Shown here: positions 6,851 through 12,817 of the stretch, piece after piece
How the letters are laid out: each line of letters begins with the position of its first letter
How positions within the stretch are numbered: the stretch's first letter is position 1
Source: Actinophytocola sp045807065
GTDB taxonomy: Bacteria; Actinomycetota; Actinomycetes; Mycobacteriales; Pseudonocardiaceae
Direction: 5' to 3'
NCBI RefSeq assembly: GCF_045807065.1
Contig: NZ_JBJMIE010000463.1
Location: 1 to 14,073, forward strand
Length of the DNA stretch: 14,073 nucleotides
Program-made: the position numbers and the translations under genes
Notes under the pieces: model-generated
What the model was told of the DNA's origin: nothing
Databases searched by the model: none
Seen by the model: only the letters and a program-made list of their open reading frames with translations

Positions 6851-7483
6851 TTAGATCAGGCCTTCGCGGAGGGCGTAGGCCACCGCGTGGGAGCGGTTGC
6901 GGAGTTGGAACCTGTTGGTCACGTCGTGGAGGATGCTCTTCACCGTCCGCTGGGAGTAGCACAGCTTGTCGGCGATCTCCTTCGTGGACAGTCCGGACGC
7001 GACGAGGCGCAGGACCTCGGTCTCCCGGTTCGTGATGCCCGCCAGGTGCAGGCCCCGAGGCTCCAGGACGTGCCGCTGCAGGCGGGACACGCGGTTGAGC
7101 AGGCGGCCCAGCAGGTCCGGCGGCAGGGCCCCCTCGCCCGCCGCGGCGGCCTTCACCAGGCGCACCAGCACATCCGGTGTCGTGTCGGCGCGGCGTGCCA
7201 CCGCGCAGACGCCCCCCTCGACGGCGGTCAGGATCTCCGTGTCCTCCAGCTCCCCCGCGATCAGCACGACCCGCGTGAACCCCCGCACCTGCAGTGTTCG
7301 CAGCAGTTGGGCGCCTCGCTCGTCGAAACGGTCGGTCACCACCAGGGCGACGGCCTCCGGGGGCGCCGCGTCCTCGTCGACCAGCCACACCTCCTGCCGC
7401 GTCCGCAGCGCCATCTGGACGCCGCTCTGCAGGATGGGGTCGGTCGCCCGCACGATGACCGGGATACGGCTTTGCTCCAGCAT
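6851..7483 (-). CDS. LuxR/NarL-type regulator with degenerate receiver
   Basis: A 210-aa protein. Residues ~147-210 are a LuxR HTH: ITNRETEVLRLVASGLSTKEI, then LCYSQRTVKSILHDV and the tail RNRSHAVAYALREGLI, a C-terminus common in one actinobacterial regulator group. Residues 7-115 follow the receiver fold but key residues are lost: the paired acids of the pocket are reduced to one (ATD, residues 13-15), the conserved Lys is Arg98 (VARRAD), and no Thr/Ser is obvious before it. D51 is roughly where the phospho-acceptor would lie. Phosphorylation-independent control is therefore likely. No kinase is adjacent on this strand. I chose ATG 7483; an in-frame extension to 7579 exists but covers a better short ORF in another frame. 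No strong ribosome site; GGAG lies 13 nt upstream. Confidence 0.88.
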   Translation of the reverse strand: MLEQSRIPVIVRATDPILQSGVQMALRTRQEVWLVDEDAAPPEAVALVVTDRFDERGAQLLRTLQVRGFTRVVLIAGELEDTEILTAVEGGVCAVARRADTTPDVLVRLVKAAAAGEGALPPDLLGRLLNRVSRLQRHVLEPRGLHLAGITNRETEVLRLVASGLSTKEIADKLCYSQRTVKSILHDVTNRFQLRNRSHAVAYALREGLI

Positions 7484-7500
7484 CAGTTTCTTCGCTCTCC

Positions 7501-7581
7501 CTAGCACGCCCCCGACTCGACGCCCAGCACGTCGAAGCCCGCGCAGGAGAAAGATTGCCCGAACGTGCGTCCCAGGCACAT
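7501..7581 (-). CDS. Possible 26-aa Cys-containing peptide upstream of the LuxR gene
   Basis: ATG at 7581-7579 to TAG at 7503-7501. The peptide has Cys2, Cys13 and C-terminal Cys26 and the motif FGQSFSCAGFD (residues 7-17). 23 of 26 sense codons end in G or C, like real genes here. The stop lies 17 nt before the LuxR start, so the two would be co-transcribed. An AGGA lies 10 nt before the ATG, a long but usable spacing. It could be a leader peptide coupling translation to the regulator, a small secreted or modified peptide sensed by it, or a chance ORF. I do not recognise the sequence as a named peptide. Confidence 0.45.
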   Translation of the reverse strand: MCLGRTFGQSFSCAGFDVLGVESGAC

Positions 7582-7598
7582 GGGACCGGTGTCCTGGG
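7569..7598. promoter_or_regulatory. Nested dyads upstream of the LuxR gene
   Basis: Two overlapping inverted repeats: GTCCC (7569-7573) with GGGAC (7582-7586), 8-nt spacer; and CCCAGG...ACA with TGT-CCTGGG (7571-7580 with 7590-7598, one bulged base). They straddle the start of the short ORF. They may be an operator or an mRNA hairpin. The half-site GTCCC also appears in the larger dyad at 9060-9087. Confidence 0.3.
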
Positions 7599-7643
7599 TT
7601 TGCCCGTGTGTACCACCTTCCGTGCGCACCCGCTCACGGAGAA

Positions 7644-7669
7644 GGGCCCCCGGCCGTAGCCGAGGGCCC
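7644..7669 (-). terminator. Hairpin terminator of the Ig-like membrane protein gene
   Basis: An 11-bp stem with one mismatch (7644-7654 with 7659-7669, core GGGCCC/GGGCCC plus CGGC/GCCG) and a 4-nt loop, followed on the minus strand by TTCTCC. It begins about 40 nt past the TAG of the upstream gene, so the LuxR gene probably has its own promoter between it and 7484. Confidence 0.65.
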
Positions 7670-7706
7670 AGAACAAACACAGATACATCAGGACGGACAC
7701 GAATAT

Positions 7707-9050
7707 CTACTGCGCGGCCCCGCCGGACAGTCGGCCTGAGAACGACACCGACGGGTGGCACTTCCCCGTCGCCGGCTCGGGTGCGCCCGGCAGTTGGCAG
7801 CTGACCTCGACGGTGAGCGCCTTGTCCGGGGCGAACGTCAGCGGCTCCAGGAAGTGGTAGTCCAGGTCCCGGAAGTTCTGCAGGCCCGTCTCGTACAGCA
7901 CCTCGTCGCCGCGCTTGATCTGGAGCATGCCGGCGTCGCCGCGCGGGTTCTGCAGGATGATGTCGGTGATCACCAGCGTCTTGTCCGCCGGGACCGCGCC
8001 GTCCGGGGTCTTGAACTTGTCGAACTGGTCCGGGTCCGGCTGCGCCTCGGCGTCGGTGGTGATGCGGAAGTCGACCGCCTGACCGGACGTGATGTCCACG
8101 CCGTTCGGGCCCTCGTTGGCGTGGCCGGCACCGGCACCCGTACCGCCACCGCCACCGCCGCCCGCGGCCATGTCGTCGACCTTCTTCGCCGCGGCCGCGG
8201 CCTTGTCCTCGGCCTTGGCGGCCTTGTCCTGCGCCTGCTGCGCCTGCGCCATCATCGCGGCGTTCTCCGTCTTGGCCTGCTCCTTGGCCGCCTCCCGCGC
8301 CGACGTCTGCACGGTCGGCTTGACCAGCGTGAACCACAGCACGGTCAGCGCCACCGCGGCCGCGAGCGCGGCGACGGCCACCGGCAGCAGCCACTTCGGC
8401 AGCAGCTGCTGCTGCACGACCGTGCCATCGGCGTTGATCGGCGGCTGGTCGGGTGCCGTCGCGGTCACGCCGAACGGCAGCCGCTTGTCCTGGCCGCGCA
8501 GGAACCGGTCGTGCGGCTTGGCCCGCAGCTTCAGGAACGCCGACGTGCCCGGCTGCACGACCAGCGAGCTGTGGTCGAGCGACAGCTTCAGCTGCTCCTC
8601 GGGGTCGTTGGTGATGACCTCGACCGGGATCGGGTAGTTGCCGGAGTTGTCGACGATGACCTCGTGCACCGCCTTGGTGCGGCACTTCGAGGTCTTCGGC
8701 GACAGCTCGAGCTGGAGGTCCATGAACGGCTCGACGTCCACGACCCCCTCGGCGACCGACGAGTTCGGCGGGTCCTCGCGCGAGAGCACCCGCACGCCGA
8801 ACGGCACCTGACCGGCCGGTACCGACGAGTTCCTCGGCGGTGTGAACCGCACGACGGCACGGCCGTCCTGTGCCGGCATCAGGTTCATGACGCGCGGCTC
8901 GACCTCGGTCCATTCCCGAGAATCGCCGACTATGTCCAAAGTGAACTGGTCGACAAGCGTGCCGTTGTTCCGTACCAGGACCTCTGCCTCGATCGACTGG
9001 CCCGGGGTCACGGACAGCTGCCTGCTCGCCAGCGACGTGGTAGCTCCCAT
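7707..9050 (-). CDS. Single-pass membrane protein with N-terminal Ig-like domains (COG1470 'hydrolytic protein' family)
   Basis: A 447-aa protein. Residues 5-108 and 110-205 are two Ig-like/NEW3-type beta domains (SVTPGQSIEAEVLVRNNG, then VRFTPPRNSSVPAG, then VQPGTSAFLKLRAKP). No signal peptide precedes them. One TM helix (221-243) is followed by an Ala/Lys/Glu/Gln-rich predicted coiled coil (250-294), a Gly linker (297-308) and a C-terminal beta domain (~318-447) with ILQNPRGDAGML and GLQNFRDLDYHF. Cys418 and Cys431 could form a disulfide, supporting an outside C-terminus and inside Ig domains. Relatives in Streptomyces are annotated 'hydrolytic protein', but I see no catalytic motif. From memory, such genes occur in contractile-injection-system clusters. 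The ATG lies just downstream of an inverted-repeat promoter region with no clear ribosome site. Confidence 0.85.
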   Translation of the reverse strand: MGATTSLASRQLSVTPGQSIEAEVLVRNNGTLVDQFTLDIVGDSREWTEVEPRVMNLMPAQDGRAVVRFTPPRNSSVPAGQVPFGVRVLSREDPPNSSVAEGVVDVEPFMDLQLELSPKTSKCRTKAVHEVIVDNSGNYPIPVEVITNDPEEQLKLSLDHSSLVVQPGTSAFLKLRAKPHDRFLRGQDKRLPFGVTATAPDQPPINADGTVVQQQLLPKWLLPVAVAALAAAVALTVLWFTLVKPTVQTSAREAAKEQAKTENAAMMAQAQQAQDKAAKAEDKAAAAAKKVDDMAAGGGGGGGTGAGAGHANEGPNGVDITSGQAVDFRITTDAEAQPDPDQFDKFKTPDGAVPADKTLVITDIILQNPRGDAGMLQIKRGDEVLYETGLQNFRDLDYHFLEPLTFAPDKALTVEVSCQLPGAPEPATGKCHPSVSFSGRLSGGAAQ

Positions 9051-9052
9051 GG

Positions 9053-9087
9053 CAGTGCACTGTCCCCAACAACCGCGCCGGGGACAG
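9053..9087. promoter_or_regulatory. Stacked palindromes in the divergent gap
   Basis: A perfect 10-bp palindrome CAGTGCACTG (9053-9062) overlaps an 8-bp inverted repeat, CTGTCCCC (9060-9067) with GGGGACAG (9080-9087), 12-nt spacer. They lie directly before the ATG of the Ig-like membrane protein and ~145 bp before the secreted propeller gene. The only purine-rich stretch before that ATG (GGGGA) is inside the stem. Operator or translational hairpin; inference. Confidence 0.45.
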
Positions 9088-9230
9088 CTTGCGCGAGGGA
9101 GCGTGGCAGGGCGGGGCGGGCTGCCCGATCGGGCGCGCCTGGGCGTCCACTATGCCACCCACGCGCCCGGGTCGCCGGCCGTCCGGGCCCCATACGGTCA
9201 GGCGCGGTGAACCACGCCTGGAGGTCCGTC

Positions 9231-12035
9231 GTGCCCAAGTCCTTACTGAGCAGCAAGCGTGCCATCGCGGTGGCCGTCGCCGCGACCCTCGCCGGTGTTT
9301 CCGCCGCCGTGGTGCTGGCCGGCCAGACCACGACCGCACACGCCGCGGCGGCGCCCGGCTCCACCGTACGCGCGTCGGTCGCGAACGGCAGCAACGCGGA
9401 GTCCCCGCGCGGGGGCGCGAACTCGGAGCTGTCCGCGGACGGCACGGCGGTGGTGTTCACGAGCTATTCCCAGCTCGACGACATCAAGACCGGCGACAAC
9501 CAGAACGTCTACGTCCGCGACCTGCGTGACGGCAGGACGGTGCTGATCAGCCGTGGTCAGTTCACCCGTCCGGTGCCGCCACCGACGACGACCACCACGA
9601 CGACGACAACCACCACGCCGCCGTGCTGCATCGTGAAGCTCGGCGGCGACCCGATGCTGTCGTTGAACGGCCGCCGCGCCCAGCCGAGCCTGGAGTACGG
9701 GGAGACGGCCGCGACGGGTGACAGCAGCCAGCCGACGGTCTCCGCCGACGGGCGCTACGTGGCCTTCGTGACCGACGCGGACAACATCGTCCCGGAGGAC
9801 GCCGACACCGACCAGGACATCATCATCTGCGACCGGGACCCCGACGGCGACGGGACCTTCGACGAGCCGCGCGAGGGCGGCGGCCTGGACCTGCGGTACT
9901 TCCGGGTGAACCAGCCGCAGGTGGTGCAGGGCGACGGCGGTTCCTACCGCGTCGACTTCCCGTCCTTCCCGAAGCTGGCGGACGACGCGAGCCGGATCGT
10001 GTGGGAGGACACCCAGGCCGAGCCGAGCGGCCAGTACCGCGACGTCGTGCGCACCTCGGTGCTGCGGCCACCGGCCGGCGGCGTGATCGGCGGCACCTCG
10101 CTCGCCGCGTCCGCCGCGCCCGGCCTCGTCCAGAACGTCGACACCCCGCTCGGCGCGGCGCAGCCCACCGCCCAGTACTCGCCGGACGTGTCCGCAGACG
10201 GCCGCTACGTCGTGCTGCAGGCGGACTACGTCCGCACCGAGGGCCCCGTCGAGTTCCCGGACCACATCCCGTTCCACGCGATCATCCGCAAGGACATGGA
10301 CACCGGGACGGTGCTGCGGGTCGACTGGGACGTGGACACCAGCGCGGAGCACGTCACGTACCTGTCCGAGGACGAGTCGGTACACCTCGCCTCGCCGGCG
10401 GTCTCCGGCAACGGCGGTGAGGTCACGTTCGTGGCCGAGGCGTACCAGGACCACTGCTCCGAAGGCGACTGCTGGTACTCGGTGGCGAACCAGCCGATCG
10501 TCTACGTCGTCCGGATCGACGACGACGGCAACCCGGTCGACTCGATCATCGCCTCACGAGACAACGACAACGAGGTCGTCAACGGCATCCGCCCCGCGCT
10601 GTCCGGGGACGGCCGGTTCGTCGCCTTCGGCACCGACAACCTCCACACCCACGACGGCGTCGACGTCACCGAGGAGGTCGGGAGCGACTGCGTCGTCGAC
10701 CACTCCGACCTCCGCTCGGCGCCGATGGTCGACCTGTCCGGTCTGCCGCCGACCTCCGACGCGGCCAACCGCCGGACCGTCTGCCAGGTGGTGGTGCGCG
10801 ACCTCGTGGTCGACCGGGAACGGGTGCGGCAGGAGGTCCCGCGGCTGCCGGGCACGCTCGTGTCCGCGGGTACCGGCACCGACTGCGCCGAGACCGTCCC
10901 CACCGACGGCACGTGCGCCGGCAACGGCGACTCGCCGCCCTTCCGCGGGACCGGCCCCACCCTGTCGCACAACGGGTCCACCGTCGGGTTCGACTCGCGG
11001 GCGACGAACCTGCTGGCGGACCAGGAGGACCGCAACCGCAACACCGACGTGTTCGTGCGGACGTTCCAGCCCGCGCTGCGGGCCGACCCGTCCCCGCTGA
11101 GCTTCGGCAAGGTGACGCTGGGCGACACGTTCGACAAGGTCGTGCGGTTCTTCCACGTGGGCACGGGACCGCTGGTGGTCAACGAGATCGCGGTGGAGGG
11201 CTCGGACGAGTTCTCGGTCGGCGCGCAGACCTGCGGTGGTGAGGCCGTGGTCCTGCAGCAGACCGGGAGCTGCGAGGTATCGGTGACGTTCGCGCCGAAG
11301 AAGGCCGAGGACCGCACGGGCACGCTGCGGCTGACGCTGCGGGACGGCCGGCGGTTCACGGTTCCGTTGCAGGGCACCGGCGCCAAGCAGGAGGTGCCGC
11401 CGGAGGACGCGCGGTTCGCGGCCGGTCCGGACCCGCTGAACTTCGGCGACCGCCTGTTGCTCTCGGACGGTCCGACCCAGACGGTGACGGTGACGAACGT
11501 CGGCGGATCGCCGCTGACCATCAAGACCGTGGAGGTCGTGTCGGCGGCCGCGCCGGGCGACTACACGATCGCGGCCGACACGTGCACCGGGAAACCGGTG
11601 GCGCCCAAGGGAACCTGCCAGGTGACGGTGAAGCTCTCGCCGTCGGGGCCGGGTGACCGGCCGGCCGTGCTGCGGTTCGTCGACGGCGGACCGGGCGGGA
11701 ACGCGCACCTGATCGGCCTGGCGGGCAAGGGAAGCACGCCGGCGGTCCTGCTGTCCCCCGGCGTGACCCAACCGGGCTTCGTGGTGACGGTGGGCGGCAC
11801 GGGCTTCGCCCCGGACAACCCGGTGACGATCACGATGGCCGACTCGATCGAGACGACACACGCGGTGCCCGACGCGGCGGGCAACTTCAGCGCCGGCCTG
11901 CTGGTCCTGCCCAAGTCGCCGGTCGGCAACCGCCTGGTGACCGCGACCATCGACGGCACCACCGTCGAGGCACAGCGCCCACTGCTGATCGTGACCCCGA
12001 CGGTCACCGCGTCGGACTTCGTGGTCCGCGGCTGA
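9231..12035 (+). CDS. Secreted beta-propeller (PD40-like) protein with ASH/choice-of-anchor domains
   Basis: A 934-aa exported protein. A Sec signal peptide (positive SLLSSKR, hydrophobic 11-30, cleavage near AHA, residues 36-38) leads into seven PD40/TolB-like units, each with a variant of S.DGR.V.F: GGANSELSADGTAVVF, SQPTVSADGRYVAF, FPKLADDASRIVW, YSPDVSADGRYVVL, ASPAVSGNGGEVTF, GIRPALSGDGRFVAF and GTGPTLSHNGSTVGF. An 11-Thr linker followed by PPCC sits between units 1 and 2 (residues 119-129). Two ASH/choice-of-anchor-type Ig-like domains start at PSPLSFGKVTLGD (~619) and PDPLNFGDRLL (~725), and an IPT-like beta domain ends the protein (~829-934). No TM helix or sortase motif follows. GTG 9231 has GGAGG 6 nt upstream; the alternative GTG 9207 has no such site. 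No enzymatic motif is visible; a binding or adhesive extracellular role is inferred. Confidence 0.88.
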   Translation: MPKSLLSSKRAIAVAVAATLAGVSAAVVLAGQTTTAHAAAAPGSTVRASVANGSNAESPRGGANSELSADGTAVVFTSYSQLDDIKTGDNQNVYVRDLRDGRTVLISRGQFTRPVPPPTTTTTTTTTTTPPCCIVKLGGDPMLSLNGRRAQPSLEYGETAATGDSSQPTVSADGRYVAFVTDADNIVPEDADTDQDIIICDRDPDGDGTFDEPREGGGLDLRYFRVNQPQVVQGDGGSYRVDFPSFPKLADDASRIVWEDTQAEPSGQYRDVVRTSVLRPPAGGVIGGTSLAASAAPGLVQNVDTPLGAAQPTAQYSPDVSADGRYVVLQADYVRTEGPVEFPDHIPFHAIIRKDMDTGTVLRVDWDVDTSAEHVTYLSEDESVHLASPAVSGNGGEVTFVAEAYQDHCSEGDCWYSVANQPIVYVVRIDDDGNPVDSIIASRDNDNEVVNGIRPALSGDGRFVAFGTDNLHTHDGVDVTEEVGSDCVVDHSDLRSAPMVDLSGLPPTSDAANRRTVCQVVVRDLVVDRERVRQEVPRLPGTLVSAGTGTDCAETVPTDGTCAGNGDSPPFRGTGPTLSHNGSTVGFDSRATNLLADQEDRNRNTDVFVRTFQPALRADPSPLSFGKVTLGDTFDKVVRFFHVGTGPLVVNEIAVEGSDEFSVGAQTCGGEAVVLQQTGSCEVSVTFAPKKAEDRTGTLRLTLRDGRRFTVPLQGTGAKQEVPPEDARFAAGPDPLNFGDRLLLSDGPTQTVTVTNVGGSPLTIKTVEVVSAAAPGDYTIAADTCTGKPVAPKGTCQVTVKLSPSGPGDRPAVLRFVDGGPGGNAHLIGLAGKGSTPAVLLSPGVTQPGFVVTVGGTGFAPDNPVTITMADSIETTHAVPDAAGNFSAGLLVLPKSPVGNRLVTATIDGTTVEAQRPLLIVTPTVTASDFVVRG

Positions 12036-12040
12036 TCCGC

Positions 12041-12081
12041 GCCGGGTGCGGTGCCGGTCGGTGGCCGGTGCCGCACCCGGC
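12041..12081 (+). terminator. Hairpin terminator of the propeller gene
   Basis: A 17-bp stem with two mismatches (12041-12057 with 12065-12081; outer part GCCGGGTGCGG/CCGCACCCGGC) and a 7-nt loop, starting 5 nt after the TGA. Confidence 0.75.
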
Positions 12082-12096
12082 TGGCGGGTTCCGGGT

Positions 12097-12114
12097 CCTC
12101 CCCGCAAGGGGAGG
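12097..12114. terminator. Second, GNRA-looped hairpin in the convergent gap
   Basis: A 7-bp stem CCTCCCC/GGGGAGG closed by GCAA, followed on the plus strand by GCTTTC. It lies between the convergent propeller and hydrolase genes and may terminate either. The GCAA tetraloop forms only in the plus-strand RNA. Confidence 0.55.
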
Positions 12115-12138
12115 GCTTTCCGCTTCGCCCCGTCGACC

Positions 12139-12801
12139 TCACGGCGCTGCTCGGGTGAGGAACGGGACGACCGCGGCCGCGAACTCCTCGGGCGCCTCGC
12201 TGTGGATGCGGTGGCCGACCGGGATCTCGACGACCGTCGCCGACGGCATGCGGGCGGCCGCGTCGCGAAGGCGGCCCTGGTCGATGTGGCTCGGCGGACC
12301 GCCGGCCAGCCACAGGGTGTCGGCGGTGATCGTGCCGAGGGCGGCCCACCACGACGGGTCCGGCGTGCGGATGAGGGTCTTGATCGCGCCGGCCAACGCC
12401 CAGTCGAAGTCGACGGGCTCCGGGGGTTCGGCCGGGATCCCGTAGTCCGTCACCGGCTCGTGCGGTGGCGGGGCGATGTCCTCGACCACCATGCGCCGCA
12501 CCCGCTCCGGCGCGCGCATCGCCACGTGCATGGCCACGGCGCCGCCGAGGGAGTGCCCGACGAGGTCCACCTCCTCGTAGCCGTCGAGGCACGCGAGGAC
12601 GGCGTCCGCCATGGCGGTGAACGTGTAGTCACCGGTGCGCGGGGACGTGCCGTGCCCCGGCAGGTCCAGCGCGATGGTGTGTCTGGGGAGGGCTTTCGTG
12701 AAGGCCGCCCAGGTGTGCATCGAGCTGCCCAGGGCGTGCAGCAGCACCACCGGCGGCCCGTCTGCCGGACCGCCGGTGGTGAGTCGGCCGAGTGTGCTCA
12801 C
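12139..12801 (-). CDS. Alpha/beta-fold hydrolase
   Basis: A 220-aa enzyme of the alpha/beta hydrolase superfamily, shorter than the usual 260-290 aa because the cap between strands 6 and 7 is small. Seen: oxyanion-side LLHALGSS (20-27), DLPGHG (46-51), nucleophile elbow GHSLGG with Ser84, and GHRIHSEAPEEF (196-207) giving catalytic His200. The acid is not obvious: where WG..D is expected the sequence is LAGGPPSHID (165-174), a variant common in actinobacterial relatives, leaving D174 or an earlier acid such as D108 as candidates. The substrate cannot be predicted. The start is GTG with TAGGTT at -12 to -7 and no ribosome site, hence probably leaderless. It also starts only 16 nt after the stop of the zinc-ribbon gene and could be read through from it. 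Confidence 0.88.
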   Translation of the reverse strand: MSTLGRLTTGGPADGPPVVLLHALGSSMHTWAAFTKALPRHTIALDLPGHGTSPRTGDYTFTAMADAVLACLDGYEEVDLVGHSLGGAVAMHVAMRAPERVRRMVVEDIAPPPHEPVTDYGIPAEPPEPVDFDWALAGAIKTLIRTPDPSWWAALGTITADTLWLAGGPPSHIDQGRLRDAAARMPSATVVEIPVGHRIHSEAPEEFAAAVVPFLTRAAP

Positions 12802-12807
12802 CCGGCC

Positions 12808-12813
12808 AACCTA
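12808..12813 (-). promoter_or_regulatory. -10 box for a leaderless hydrolase transcript
   Basis: On the minus strand the hexamer reads TAGGTT, a full match to the actinobacterial TANNNT pattern, at exactly -12 to -7 from the GTG at 12801. It lies in the 16-nt gap after the upstream stop codon. The -35 zone (GTTCTT) is inside the upstream gene and weak. Confidence 0.45.
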
Positions 12814-12817
12814 ACGC

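Noticed and set aside
7484..7579. 32-residue N-terminal extension of the LuxR regulator
   Set aside because: It is Arg/Gly-rich and not receiver-like, while the other frame over the same bases gives a more gene-like short peptide. The receiver strand begins right after ATG 7483.
7755..9230. N-terminal extension of the propeller protein through the divergent gap and the opposite-strand gene
   Set aside because: The extension is antisense to the Ig-like membrane protein gene and compositionally odd. A GGAGG site and signal peptide mark GTG 9231 as the start.
7501..9339. Long minus-strand frame over the Ig-like membrane protein gene
   Set aside because: Out-of-frame shadow with no domain. Only its last 26 codons, after an internal ATG, stand as a separate short ORF candidate.
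9585..9617. ACN microsatellite as a phase-variable tract
   Set aside because: The codons for the 11 Thr are mixed (ACG, ACC, ACA), so it is not a perfect repeat prone to frame-shifting slippage; treated as a Thr linker.
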